This document shows positions 10,289 through 19,061 of a DNA stretch of 64,000 bases, piece by piece. Made by a program: the position numbers and the translations under genes. This DNA is from Actinomadura barringtoniae (GTDB lineage Bacteria > Actinomycetota > Actinomycetes > Streptosporangiales > Streptosporangiaceae): contig NZ_JAGEOJ010000028.1 of the NCBI RefSeq assembly GCF_017573505.1, positions 1-64,000 on the forward strand, in the 5' to 3' direction. How positions within the stretch are numbered: the stretch's first letter is position 1; each line of letters starts with the position of its first letter. The notes under the pieces were generated by a model that was not told where the DNA came from, searched no databases, and was given only the letters and a program-made list of their open reading frames with translations.

Positions 10289-11459
10289 GATGCGGATGGT
10301 CCGGGACGCCTACGCCGAGCCCGCGCCGCCCACCGCCCAGGAGATCGCGCGGGCGAAGGCGCTGCTGAACGACCCGCCGCGCCGCCCGGTGCGCCGACAG
10401 TGGTGGGGCTTCGGCGGTGTCGTCGTGGTGGGCGCCGCCGCGGCCGTGGCGATCTCTCTCACCGGGGGAGGCACGTCCGGCACGCCGGGCGGTCCCGCGA
10501 GCACGACCAGCCTGGACGCCAAGGGTGCGGTGCTCGCCGCGGCCTACAACGCCGAACGGCAGCCGCTCGGCAAGTACTGGTACAGCAACTCGCTCGACGG
10601 TCAGGCGTACATCATGCGCGCCACGACCGGGACGTACGCGATCACCGGTGCGACGGCGGAGTCGTTCAGCTGGTTCGGCGTGAAGAAGGGCATGGGGGAG
10701 GCCTACTTCGCCCGCGACCTGCCTGCGCACCCGCAGACCGCGCGCGACACCGAGTTGTGGCGCAAGGCCGGATCGCCGACGAGCTTCCACGTGTGGTCCA
10801 ACGACCACTACTACACCTACCCCGGCAAGGTGTCGCCGAAGTGGCGTTCGAGCGGACCGGAAGTCGGCTCCGACCCTCGCGGCGGCGGCAAGTTCCTGGT
10901 CGGCCTGACGACCGAGGAACTGCAGAAGCTCCCGACCGACCCGGCCGCGCTCGCCGCGAAGTTCCTGGACATGAGCGGTGACGGCAAGGACCCGATGAGC
11001 AAGGCCATGGGGATCCGCGGCGGCAAGGCGGCCCCGGCGGCGCTGGCCAGAATGAGGATCGCCAGGGTCGGGGGGCTGCTGAACGGCGCGCCGATGCCGC
11101 CGAAGGTGCGGGCGGGCCTGATGCGGGCCCTGGCCGACCAGCCGGGCATCTACGCGATCGGCCGCGACACCGACGCGCTGGGCCGTACCGGCGTCGCGCT
11201 CGCCTCCGACGACCGGGCCTCGACGGTCACCGGCGAGTGGGGCGGGCCGAAGGCCGAGCGGGGGACCTACCGCTCCCGCTCGGTGATCATCTTCGATCAG
11301 CGGACCGGCGGGGTGCTGGCCCAGCAGGAGGAGCTGACCACGCCCGGCGGCCCGTACTCGGAGATGAAGCCCGGCTTCATCATCAACTACGTGGCGGCCC
11401 GCTCGTCCAACTGGACCGACACCAAGCCTGGCCCCCCGGCCGAGCTGCCGTTCCGCTGA
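10281..11459 (+). CDS. CU044_5270-type membrane protein, putative anti-sigma partner
   Basis: Protein of 392 residues. A cytoplasmic N-terminus of about 38 residues (MRMVRDAYAEPAPPTAQEIA) precedes one membrane span (WWGFGGVVVVGAAAAVAISL), and an exported domain of about 320 residues follows. The latter contains FDQRTGGVLAQQEEL, typical of the CU044_5270 family found next to ECF sigma genes. The start overlaps the sigma gene, indicating translational coupling. It may hold the sigma factor at the membrane and respond to an extracytoplasmic signal; this role is inferred from context, since no classical zinc anti-sigma motif is seen. Confidence 0.82.
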   Translation: MDEMRMVRDAYAEPAPPTAQEIARAKALLNDPPRRPVRRQWWGFGGVVVVGAAAAVAISLTGGGTSGTPGGPASTTSLDAKGAVLAAAYNAERQPLGKYWYSNSLDGQAYIMRATTGTYAITGATAESFSWFGVKKGMGEAYFARDLPAHPQTARDTELWRKAGSPTSFHVWSNDHYYTYPGKVSPKWRSSGPEVGSDPRGGGKFLVGLTTEELQKLPTDPAALAAKFLDMSGDGKDPMSKAMGIRGGKAAPAALARMRIARVGGLLNGAPMPPKVRAGLMRALADQPGIYAIGRDTDALGRTGVALASDDRASTVTGEWGGPKAERGTYRSRSVIIFDQRTGGVLAQQEELTTPGGPYSEMKPGFIINYVAARSSNWTDTKPGPPAELPFR

Positions 11460-11472
11460 CCCGGCAGCTCTG

Positions 11473-11514
11473 AGATCGCCCGCGTCCGCCGACCCCGGTG
11501 GGCGCGGGCGATCT
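11473..11514. terminator. Bidirectional terminator
   Basis: Perfect 12-base inverted repeat (AGATCGCCCGCG at 11473-11484, complement at 11503-11514) with an 18-base loop, lying between two convergent genes. GCTTTA follows on the plus strand. Confidence 0.75.
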
Positions 11515-11517
11515 GCT

Positions 11518-12015
11518 TTACGGCAGCGGATCGTACGGGCGCAGCCTCGGCAGCCAGCCCGGGACCGCGTCGCGATAGCGGTCGTAGGCTTCGCCGAACG
11601 TCCTCGACAGCGTCGGCTCCTCGTACCACCGCGCGAAGCTCCACATCGTCAGCCCGGCGACCACCGCGTAGACCAGCAGCACGGGGCGCGCGAGCAGCAG
11701 TCCCTGGCCGACGATCGCCGCGACGACCGCGACGTACATCGGGTTGCGGACGTAGCGGTACAGCCCGCCCACCACCAGGTTCTCGGTCGGCGCGACCGGC
11801 GCGGGCGTGCCCAGCCCCTCGTTCACGAAGCGGGCGAACGCGTGCACCAGCACCACCGCGCCGCCGACCAGCGGGATCAGGCCGAGCGCCCGGAGCGGCG
11901 GCCACCAGTCGCCCGCCTCCCACTGCGTCAGCCACCAGGGGATCAGGCCCGCGACGGTGCCGGGCGCGAGCGCCATGAACAGCGAGCTGCCCGCTGCGGC
12001 ATCCCATTTCCTCAT
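11518..12015 (-). CDS. Isoprenylcysteine carboxylmethyltransferase/PEMT-like membrane methyltransferase
   Basis: Integral membrane protein of 165 residues with about four to five hydrophobic segments. The S-adenosylmethionine-binding signature of the ICMT/phospholipid methyltransferase family is present: GGLYRYVRNPMYVAVVAAIV, then the EEPTLSRTFGEAYDRYRDAV segment. The ATG at 12015 overlaps the stop of the upstream TetR gene by four bases (ATGA), so the two are translationally coupled. A longer in-frame extension is only a shadow of the TetR gene. The methylated substrate is unknown. Confidence 0.88.
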   Translation of the reverse strand: MRKWDAAAGSSLFMALAPGTVAGLIPWWLTQWEAGDWWPPLRALGLIPLVGGAVVLVHAFARFVNEGLGTPAPVAPTENLVVGGLYRYVRNPMYVAVVAAIVGQGLLLARPVLLVYAVVAGLTMWSFARWYEEPTLSRTFGEAYDRYRDAVPGWLPRLRPYDPLP

Positions 12016-12626
12016 ACGTCCCTCCTCGTGCTTTCCACGATGAGCGGGAGCACGGCCTTGAAGGTGTCCAGGACCTCCTCGACCGGGTGCCATTGGTAGC
12101 CGTCGATCGTCCGTGACAGGGCGAGGCCGTCCAGCAGCGCCCACACCACGTGCATCCCGACCTGCGGATAGCCCTCCTCGGGCGGAAACAGCGCGGCGTA
12201 CATCTCCTGGCAGGACCGCATGAAGCGCCGGTCGACCTCGACGAACGAGGCGGCGAGGTCGGGATCGGTGCGCGCCGCGACGACCAGCTCGACGCTGACG
12301 GTGAACGCGGGGCCGCTGAGCGCCCGCCACAGCAGGTCGACGGAGGCCTCGAACCTGTCGGCGCCGGGGTCCAGGTCGTTCATCGCCTGCAGGAACTCCT
12401 CCTGGCGGCGTTCGAAGACGTGCTGGGCCGCCGCGCTGAGCAGGTCGGCCTTGGTCGGGAAGTGGTGGAGCAGCGCGCCCAGCGAGACGCCGGCGCGATG
12501 GGCGACCTCGGTCGTGGTGGTGGCCCGGTAGCCGCCCTCGACGAGGGAGTCGTAGGTGGCGTCCAGGAGCGCCCGGCGCGTCTCGGCCGTGCGCTGCGCC
12601 TGCGTGCGGCGCGCCCTGGGTGGCAT
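12012..12626 (-). CDS. TetR-family transcriptional regulator
   Basis: Protein of 204 residues. The N-terminal HTH lies at about residues 12-58 (EVAHRAGVSLGALLHHFPTK), followed by an all-helical ligand-binding domain. It heads a two-gene unit with the methyltransferase at 11518 and is divergent from the GntR operon at 12744. An inverted repeat at 12651-12694 in the shared promoter is a reasonable operator. Confidence 0.92.
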   Translation of the reverse strand: MPPRARRTQAQRTAETRRALLDATYDSLVEGGYRATTTTEVAHRAGVSLGALLHHFPTKADLLSAAAQHVFERRQEEFLQAMNDLDPGADRFEASVDLLWRALSGPAFTVSVELVVAARTDPDLAASFVEVDRRFMRSCQEMYAALFPPEEGYPQVGMHVVWALLDGLALSRTIDGYQWHPVEEVLDTFKAVLPLIVESTRRDV

Positions 12627-12650
12627 GCGAGCAGCATCCGCCCGAAACCG

Positions 12651-12694
12651 TAAACCGTCAATGTTTCTTGTTTCCGCCCATCGTTGACGGTCTA
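12651..12694. promoter_or_regulatory. Widely spaced inverted repeat between TetR and GntR genes
   Basis: Arms TAAACCGTCAATG (12651-12663) and CGTTGACGGTCTA (12682-12694) are complementary at 11 of 13 positions. They lie 25 bases upstream of the TetR start, placing them over its promoter. Confidence 0.4.
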
Positions 12695-12730
12695 ACCGGT
12701 TAGCGTTCTATAGTGCTAGGCAACTAGATA
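12692..12730 (+). promoter_or_regulatory. GntR operon promoter with perfect palindrome
   Basis: CTAACCGGTTAG at 12692-12703 is a perfect 12-base palindrome. It is followed by TATAGT (a good -10 element, about 12709-12714) and a near-palindromic AGTGCTAGGCAACTAGAT stretch of the kind bound by YtrA-type GntR regulators. The start codon is at 12744. Confidence 0.45.
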
Positions 12731-12743
12731 AATGGAGCTTTGG

Positions 12744-13136
12744 ATGATCGAGTTTCATCTGGACACCGGGTCGGGGCTCTCCCCGTACCTCCAGCTGGTC
12801 CGGCAGGTCCGGCAGGCGCTGCGGCTCGGGCTGCTGCGCGAGGGAGACCAGCTCCCCACGGTCAAGGAGGTCGTCGCGCAGCTGGCGATCAACCCCAACA
12901 CCGTGCTGAAGGCCTACCGCGAGCTGGAGCACGACGGGCTGGTCGCCGCCCGTCCCGGCGTCGGGACCTTCGTCACCCGGACGCTGACCGACACCTCGCT
13001 GGCCGCGCACGGGCCACTCCGCCAGGAGCTGCGGCGCTGGCTGGCCAAGGCCCGGATCGCCGGCCTGGACGACGAGAGCATCGAGGCGCTGTTCATGACG
13101 ACCTTTCGGTCCTCCGCTCAGGAGGACATAGCATGA
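12744..13136 (+). CDS. GntR-family regulator, YtrA subfamily
   Basis: Protein of 130 residues: a winged-helix domain (about residues 8-78, GDQLPTVKEVVAQLAINPNT and the YRELEHDGLVAARPGVGTFV segment) and a short C-terminal helical pair of the YtrA type. This subfamily represses ABC-transporter operons that usually answer to cell-wall-active antibiotics. GGAG precedes the ATG at 12744 by a good distance, better than the alternative ATG at 12732. Its stop overlaps the ABC ATPase start (ATGA), so it is the first gene of a four-gene operon. Confidence 0.92.
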   Translation: MIEFHLDTGSGLSPYLQLVRQVRQALRLGLLREGDQLPTVKEVVAQLAINPNTVLKAYRELEHDGLVAARPGVGTFVTRTLTDTSLAAHGPLRQELRRWLAKARIAGLDDESIEALFMTTFRSSAQEDIA

Positions 13137-14023
13137 CCGCCGTTCTGCGGGCCCAGGGGCTCGGCAAGAAGTACGGGCGGCGCTGGGCGCTCGCCGACTG
13201 CACGCTGGACATCCCGTCCGGCCACGTGGTGGGGCTGGTCGGCCCGAACGGGGCGGGCAAGACGACCCTGCTGAACATCGCCTGCGGCCAGCTGGCACCG
13301 ACCGCCGGGACCATCGAGGTCCTCGGCGACCGGCCCGGCAGCGGTCCCGGCCAGTTGGCCAAGGTCGGCTTCGTCGCTCAGGACACCCCCACGTACGCGG
13401 GCCTGACCGTGAACGACCACCTGAAGCTGGGCGCCAAGCTCAACCCGCGCTGGGACGACGCGCTGGCCCGCGACCGGATCGCACGGCTCGGCCTCGACCC
13501 GGACCGCAAGGCCGGGAAGCTGTCGGGCGGTCAGCGCGCCCAGCTGGCCCTCACGCTCGGCATCGCCAAACGGCCCGAGCTGCTGATCCTGGACGAGCCC
13601 GTCGCGGCCCTGGACCCCCTGGCGCGCCGGGAGTTCCTGCAGATCCTGATGGAGGCGGCCGCCGACCAGCAGCTGAGCGTCATCCTGTCCTCGCACCTGG
13701 TCTCCGACCTCGAACGGTCCTGCGACTACCTCATCGTGCTGGTCGACTCGCGCGTGCAGATGAACGGCGAGGTCGACGAGCTGCTGAACACCCACCACCG
13801 GCTCACCGGCCCGCGCCGCGACGCCTCCCGGCTGCCCGGCGACCAGCACGTCATCTCTGCCAGCCACACCGACAGGCAGAGCACGTTCATCGTCCGCACC
13901 ACCGCCCCGATCCACGACCCGGCCTGGTCGGTCAGCCGGGTCGGCCTCGAAGACCTCGTCCTGGCCTACATGAGCAAGTCCGCCGAAGCGGGCAGCCGCC
14001 CCGTCCTGGAGGTACAGCGATGA
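13133..14023 (+). CDS. ABC transporter ATP-binding protein
   Basis: Protein of 296 residues. Walker A is GPNGAGKTT (about residues 41-49), the signature is LSGGQRAQLAL, and Walker B is LLILDEPVAALDP. The first half of the sequence and the C-terminal extension resemble YtrB/BcrA-type exporters or membrane-stress ABC proteins. GGAGGAC precedes the ATG. It overlaps both the GntR gene upstream and the permease gene downstream by four bases. Confidence 0.94.
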   Translation: MTAVLRAQGLGKKYGRRWALADCTLDIPSGHVVGLVGPNGAGKTTLLNIACGQLAPTAGTIEVLGDRPGSGPGQLAKVGFVAQDTPTYAGLTVNDHLKLGAKLNPRWDDALARDRIARLGLDPDRKAGKLSGGQRAQLALTLGIAKRPELLILDEPVAALDPLARREFLQILMEAAADQQLSVILSSHLVSDLERSCDYLIVLVDSRVQMNGEVDELLNTHHRLTGPRRDASRLPGDQHVISASHTDRQSTFIVRTTAPIHDPAWSVSRVGLEDLVLAYMSKSAEAGSRPVLEVQR

Positions 14024-15129
14024 TCTGGCTGACCTGGCGCCAGCTGCGCGCCGGAGCGGCGATGCTGGCCGCGGCGCTCGCCGCGCTCGCCCTCCTGCTG
14101 GCCGTGACCGGCCCCGGCCTGTCCGACGACTTCTCCAAGGGCAGCGCCGCCTGTGTCACCCAGAACGACGGCTGCTCGCAGTTCTTCCAGACCTTCTACC
14201 ACGACAACCAGGCGCTCTTCCTCATCACGGCCGTCGTCGTGATGCTCGTTCCGGCGCTGGTCGGCCTGTTCTGGGGCGCGCCGCTCATCGCCCGCGAGCT
14301 GGAGGCGGGCACGCACCGGCTGGTCTGGAACCAGAGCATCACCCGCACCCGCTGGCTCGCGGTCAAGCTCGGCCTCACCGGCCTGGCCGCGATGGTCGCC
14401 GCCGGCATCGGCGGGCTGGCGGTGACCTGGTGGGCGGGGCCGGTCGATAAGGCGGCGGCGGGCAACACCCCCGGCTTCCCGCGGCTCGGCGCCGTCCTGT
14501 TCCCCGCCCGCGGCATCGTGCCGATCGGGTACGCGGCGTTCGCGTTCGCACTCGGCGTCGCGCTCGGGATGCTGATCCGCCGCACCCTGCCCGCGATGGC
14601 GATCACCCTCACCGTCTTCGCCGCTCTGCAGGTGGCCATGCCCCTGCTGCTGCGGCCCCACCTGATCCCCGCCCAGCACTCCTACTTCAGGATCGACCCG
14701 GCGACCAACGTCGACTTCATGGAACGGGCGAACGGCGGCCCACTGAACCTGACCCTCAAAGCGCAGGTGCCCACCGACACCAGCGCCTGGGTCCTGTCGC
14801 AGCGCCTGGTGGACAAGGCGAGGCACACGGTCCACGGGGCGTTGCCCCTGGCCGCCAACGGGCCCTGCAACGCACCGCCGCCATCTCAGGAGCAAAACCA
14901 GGGGCCTCAGGGCCAGGGCCCAGGACAGGGCCAGGCAGGGAAGACTTCGCCGCCGGGTGAAAAGCAGTGCTTCGACGAGATCGACCGGCTCGGGTACCGG
15001 CAAGAGGTCACCTATCAGCCCTCCAGCAGGTTCTGGACGTTCCAGGTGATCGAGACCGGTATCTACACCGCTCTCGCCGCGCTGCTGGCGGGATTCAGCT
15101 TCTGGTGGATCCGGCGCCGCCTGACATGA
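14020..15129 (+). CDS. ABC transporter permease
   Basis: Membrane protein of 369 residues starting MIWLTWRQLRAGAAMLAAAL. About six membrane spans can be seen, with a large loop of some 110 residues before the last span. That loop is rich in Gly, Gln and Pro (GQGPGQGQAGK) and is predicted to be exported. It partners the ATPase at 13133. The substrate is unknown; the GntR/YtrA regulator suggests peptides or cell-wall-active compounds. Confidence 0.9.
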   Translation: MIWLTWRQLRAGAAMLAAALAALALLLAVTGPGLSDDFSKGSAACVTQNDGCSQFFQTFYHDNQALFLITAVVVMLVPALVGLFWGAPLIARELEAGTHRLVWNQSITRTRWLAVKLGLTGLAAMVAAGIGGLAVTWWAGPVDKAAAGNTPGFPRLGAVLFPARGIVPIGYAAFAFALGVALGMLIRRTLPAMAITLTVFAALQVAMPLLLRPHLIPAQHSYFRIDPATNVDFMERANGGPLNLTLKAQVPTDTSAWVLSQRLVDKARHTVHGALPLAANGPCNAPPPSQEQNQGPQGQGPGQGQAGKTSPPGEKQCFDEIDRLGYRQEVTYQPSSRFWTFQVIETGIYTALAALLAGFSFWWIRRRLT

Positions 15130-17477
15130 GGCTCAAGCGCGCGCCGGCCGCCGTCATCGCGTCGCTCATGGTCGTGGGCGCCCTGGTGGTGTGGCGGATG
15201 AACGCGACTTCGACGGCCGGGGAGCAGCACTACTCGGCACAGATCCGCCGTACCGAGCACGGCATCCCGCACATCACCGCCAAGGACTATGGAGGCCTGG
15301 GCTACGGGTACGGCTATGCGTTCGCCCAGGACAACCTGTGCGTCCTTGCGTCGTGGGTGGTCACGTTGCGGGGCGAGCGCTCCCGGTACTTCGGGGCCAG
15401 GACGATGTCGGACGACCCGATCGAGCCGACGCGCAACATCGCCAGCGACGTCTACTACAAGGGCCTGCGGCAGTCGGGCGTGATCCAGCGCGAGCTCGAC
15501 CGCCCGGCGCCGCACGGCCCGACGGCCCAGCTGCGTTCGATGGTCGACGGGTACGTCGCCGGCTATAACCGCTACCTGCGCGACACCGGCGCCGCGAAAC
15601 TCCCGGATCCGTCGTGCCGTGGCAAGGACTGGGTCCGGCCCATCACCGCGATGGACATCTGGACCAGCGTCGTCGACACCAACCGCACCGAATCGAGCAC
15701 GCGGTTCAAGGAGGCGATCGCGCTCGCGGTGCCCGGCGGCGGAACGGCCGCTCAGCATTCGGCGCCGCCCAAGAAGGGCGCGAAGCTGGTCGGGCCGGGG
15801 AGCAACGCGTGGGCGCTGGGCCGCAAAGCGACGCGCAGCGGGAACGGCATGCTGCTGTCGGACCCGCACCGTCCCTGGAACGGGATCAGCCGCTTCTACC
15901 AGGCACAGCTGACCATTCCCGGGGTCCTGAACGTGTCGGGGGCCGGTCTGTACGGCACGCCGGTGCTCCAGCTCGGGCACACCGCAGGGTTGGCGTGGAC
16001 GCACACGACCTCCCACGCCCAGCGCTACTCCCTCTACAAGCTGACCCTCGTTCCGGGTAAGCCCACCCGCTACCTGGTGGACGGCAAGCCCGAATCCATG
16101 CGCGAGCAGAAGGTGAAGGTCACCGTCCAGGACGCGGGCCAGACCTTCACCGTCACCCGCACTCTCTACAGCTCGCGCTATGGGCCGGTGCTGGCGAACG
16201 AATGGACGGACAAGACCGCGTACGCCCTCGCCGATGTCAATGCCGTCAATCTGCGTTCGGCGAGCGAATGGCTGGCGATGGGCGCGGCCCAGAACCTCAC
16301 CCAGTTGCGCGCCGTGCAGACCGCCTACCAGGGCTTGCCGTACGTCTACACGCTCGCCACCGACGCGAGCGGGACCGCCTACTTCGCCGACGCCTCGGTC
16401 GTCCCGAACGTCACCGACGCCCTGGCGGCGCGCTGCCGCGCCACCGGAGGCGAGTCCGAAGGCTCGTCGGTCCTGGACGGCTCGAGATCGGCCTGCGGCT
16501 GGGGCAGGGACGCCGACGCCATCGAGCCGGGCATCTTCGGGCCGAGCCGCTACCCGACGCTGACCCGCACCGACTACGTGGCCAATTCCAACAACGGTCC
16601 CTGGCTGGTCAACCCCTCCGCACCGCTCACCGGCTATCCGCGCATCTACGGCGGCGGCCGCACCGAACCCAAGCTCCGGCCGCGCCTGAGCCTCGACCTG
16701 ATCGCCCAGCGCCTTTCAGGTGCGGACGGACTGGGCCCTTCCCGCTTCACGCTGCCGACGCTGCAGGCCGCCGCCACGACCAAACGCAACCTGAGCGCCG
16801 ATCTCGGCCGCGCCGACGTCGTGGCCGCCTGCCGCGCTCACCCGTCACTGACCGCCACCAGCGGCCGGCGGATCGACGTACGGCAGGCCTGCGACACCCT
16901 CGCCTCGTGGAACGGCCGGGCCGGCCTCGATGGCAAGGGCGCCATCCTGTGGCGCCAGTTCTTCACTCAACTGGGCATCGACCACCCCACGTCCAAGGAT
17001 CAGCGATGGCGGGTCCCGTTCGACCCCAGGCAGCCGCTCACCACACCACGCGGCCTCAACGGCGACAGCCCGGCCGTACAGCACGCCTTGGCGGACGCCG
17101 TCGAGTTCTTCCAGACCAACCGCATCCCGGTGACCCTCACCCCAGGAGCCGCCCAGCACTACGCCTCCGTCCCGGTCCCCGGGTGCACCGACGACGAGGG
17201 ATGCTTCGACCGCATCGACCCGTCCGGTGATCTCGGCAATGGGGGCCGCTACGACGACATTCAGGACGGTTCCAGCCTCATGATGGCCGTCGAGATGACG
17301 CCGACCGGGCCGCGGGGCCGCACCCTGCTCACCTACTCCGAGTCCGCCGACCCCACCTCGCCCCATCACGCCGACCAGACCGCTCTGTTCTCCCGAGGCC
17401 AGTGGGTCACCGAGCGCTTCACCGAGTCCGAGATCAATGCCGCTCCGGGCCTCACCACCCGCACCGTTCACAATTGA
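15126..17477 (+). CDS. Penicillin acylase-family N-terminal nucleophile hydrolase
   Basis: Protein of 783 residues. The N-terminus (positively charged, then AAVIASLMVVGALVVW) is a signal peptide or anchor. Residues 36-220 form the alpha chain, and the self-cleavage site gives Ser226 as the N-terminal nucleophile of the beta chain (VGPGSNAWALG). HTTSHAQRYSLYKL and the YVANSNNGPWLVNP segment match family active-site regions. Family members hydrolyse amide-linked acyl chains in beta-lactams, acyl-homoserine lactones or lipopeptides. The start codon overlaps the permease stop, so the enzyme is translated with an ABC exporter, suggesting exported deacylation of a lipopeptide or antibiotic. That role is inferred. 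Confidence 0.92.
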   Translation: MRLKRAPAAVIASLMVVGALVVWRMNATSTAGEQHYSAQIRRTEHGIPHITAKDYGGLGYGYGYAFAQDNLCVLASWVVTLRGERSRYFGARTMSDDPIEPTRNIASDVYYKGLRQSGVIQRELDRPAPHGPTAQLRSMVDGYVAGYNRYLRDTGAAKLPDPSCRGKDWVRPITAMDIWTSVVDTNRTESSTRFKEAIALAVPGGGTAAQHSAPPKKGAKLVGPGSNAWALGRKATRSGNGMLLSDPHRPWNGISRFYQAQLTIPGVLNVSGAGLYGTPVLQLGHTAGLAWTHTTSHAQRYSLYKLTLVPGKPTRYLVDGKPESMREQKVKVTVQDAGQTFTVTRTLYSSRYGPVLANEWTDKTAYALADVNAVNLRSASEWLAMGAAQNLTQLRAVQTAYQGLPYVYTLATDASGTAYFADASVVPNVTDALAARCRATGGESEGSSVLDGSRSACGWGRDADAIEPGIFGPSRYPTLTRTDYVANSNNGPWLVNPSAPLTGYPRIYGGGRTEPKLRPRLSLDLIAQRLSGADGLGPSRFTLPTLQAAATTKRNLSADLGRADVVAACRAHPSLTATSGRRIDVRQACDTLASWNGRAGLDGKGAILWRQFFTQLGIDHPTSKDQRWRVPFDPRQPLTTPRGLNGDSPAVQHALADAVEFFQTNRIPVTLTPGAAQHYASVPVPGCTDDEGCFDRIDPSGDLGNGGRYDDIQDGSSLMMAVEMTPTGPRGRTLLTYSESADPTSPHHADQTALFSRGQWVTERFTESEINAAPGLTTRTVHN

Positions 17478-17479
17478 GG

Positions 17480-17926
17480 TCAGCCGGAGCGGACGGTCTG
17501 GATGAGGGCCGTGGCGGTCGCGACGGCGACGGTCTTGCCGTCGGGGCCGATGAGCTCCCCGGCGAGGTAACAGACGTCGCGGCCGCGCTGCACGATGCGG
17601 CCGTGACCGACGATCCGTCCCGGGCGGGCCGGGCGCAGGAACTGGACGTGCAGGTCGAGCGTCGGGGCGAACTGGTCCTCGGGCAGCGTCGCCACCAGCG
17701 CGGGGCCTAGGGTGTCGTCGAGCATGGCCGCCAGGAACCCGCCCTGGACGACCCCGACCGGGTTGAGGAACTGCTCGCCCGCCTCGAACGCGACCTCGAT
17801 GGTGCCCTGGTCGGGGTCGATCGCCACCAGCTCCCAGCCGAGCAGGGCGGCGGCGGGCGGCATGGGGGCCCGGCCCTCGATCGCGTCCCAGAACTTCCCG
17901 CGCCGTCGTTGTGCGTCGATCTCCAT
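17480..17926 (-). CDS. PaaI-family hotdog thioesterase
   Basis: Protein of 148 residues with the hotdog-fold signature LNPVGVVQGGFLAAMLDDTL, followed by LDLHVQFLRPARPGRIVGHG. Such enzymes hydrolyse acyl-CoA or aryl-CoA thioesters; the acyl group cannot be predicted. The ATG at 17926 is chosen because family members begin about 45 residues before the VVQGG motif; the long upstream frame is a shadow of the recombinase gene. The gene converges on the acylase and diverges from the recombinase. Confidence 0.88.
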   Translation of the reverse strand: MEIDAQRRRGKFWDAIEGRAPMPPAAALLGWELVAIDPDQGTIEVAFEAGEQFLNPVGVVQGGFLAAMLDDTLGPALVATLPEDQFAPTLDLHVQFLRPARPGRIVGHGRIVQRGRDVCYLAGELIGPDGKTVAVATATALIQTVRSG

Positions 17927-18019
17927 GCGTGACAGTGAAGCAGTCGCCTCGGACCTCTCGCGGCGCGCCCGGCCGGGATCGGCGTGCGATACGGGGCCGC
18001 GTGCGATCATCGGACGACG

Positions 18020-19018
18020 ATGCTTCAGCCTGTTCCGGCGCCGTCGGCGCTCACCATCGCCGAGGTCCCGCCGTCGCGGAACCCGTTCCTGGTGTACGTG
18101 GCGTCGCTGGAGGGCGCCCGTTCGCGCCGGGTGCTGAGCGCGTGCCTGCACCGGATCGCGGCGATGCTGCTGGAAGCGGGCGGCAGGCGGGTCGGTCCGC
18201 AGCCGGGCGTGGACTTTCCCTGGTCTGCCCTGCGAGCCGAGCACACCGCCGCCCTGCGAGCGCTGCTCGGCGAGCAGAACGTCGAAGAGGACGAGGGGCC
18301 GCGCGGCTGGTCCCCGGCCTACAAGAACCAGCACCTGTCCGCCCTGCGCGGGGTGCTGAAGGCCGCCTGGCGGCTGGGACTGATGGGCACCGACGACTAC
18401 CAGCGCGCCCAGGACGTTCCGAACTTCAAGGGGACGCGCCTGCCCGCCGGGCGCAGCATCCACGCCGAGGAGTTCGCGGCGCTGCTCCGGGTCTGCGCCG
18501 CGGAGACGTCGCCTGCGGGACGCCGGGACGCGGCGTTGTTCGCCACCCTCTACTCGACGGGCGCGCGTCGTTCGGAGATCGTCGGCCTGCGGCGCGAGCA
18601 CTACGACCCCGGTGAACGCTCGCTGCGGATCGTCGGGAAGGGCGACAAGGAGCGGTTCGAGTACCTGCACGAGGTCGCGGCGAGCCTGCTCGGGGCGTGG
18701 CTGGCGCTGGACGAGCGGCCGACCGGGCCGCTGTTCAAGCCCGTTCACCGGTCCGGGGCGATCCAGCATCGCCCGCTGACCGACGCGGCGGTGCGGAACG
18801 CGCTGATCAAGCGCAGGCGTGAGGCGGGCCTGCCGCCGATGACCCCGCACGACTTCCGCCGCACGTTCATCGGCGACCTGCTGGACGCCGGAGTGGACCT
18901 GGCGACCGTTCAGCAGCTGGTCGGCCACGCCAACCCCGCCACGACCGCCCGCTACGACCGGCGGCCCGAGCGCCGGCGCCGCACGTCGGTGGACAAGTTG
19001 TCGTTCCCCGCGGTGTAG
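18020..19018 (+). CDS. Tyrosine recombinase (XerC/D-like integrase)
   Basis: Protein of 332 residues from the ATG at 18020 (an alternative in-frame start at 17984 is possible). The N-terminal SAM-like core-binding domain covers about residues 20-135, and the catalytic domain 145-320. Active-site residues are visible: Arg183 (TGARRSEIVGL), Lys208 (GKGDKER), His277 and Arg280 (PHDFRRTF), His303 (LVGHANPATT) and Tyr312. All are intact, so the protein should be active. No excisionase, phage genes or duplicated attachment site are seen nearby, so it is not obviously part of an integrated element. Confidence 0.9.
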   Translation: MLQPVPAPSALTIAEVPPSRNPFLVYVASLEGARSRRVLSACLHRIAAMLLEAGGRRVGPQPGVDFPWSALRAEHTAALRALLGEQNVEEDEGPRGWSPAYKNQHLSALRGVLKAAWRLGLMGTDDYQRAQDVPNFKGTRLPAGRSIHAEEFAALLRVCAAETSPAGRRDAALFATLYSTGARRSEIVGLRREHYDPGERSLRIVGKGDKERFEYLHEVAASLLGAWLALDERPTGPLFKPVHRSGAIQHRPLTDAAVRNALIKRRREAGLPPMTPHDFRRTFIGDLLDAGVDLATVQQLVGHANPATTARYDRRPERRRRTSVDKLSFPAV

Positions 19019-19061
19019 TGGAAACTGACATCGATGTGAGGTTCTAGGCCCGAGGTGGGAC

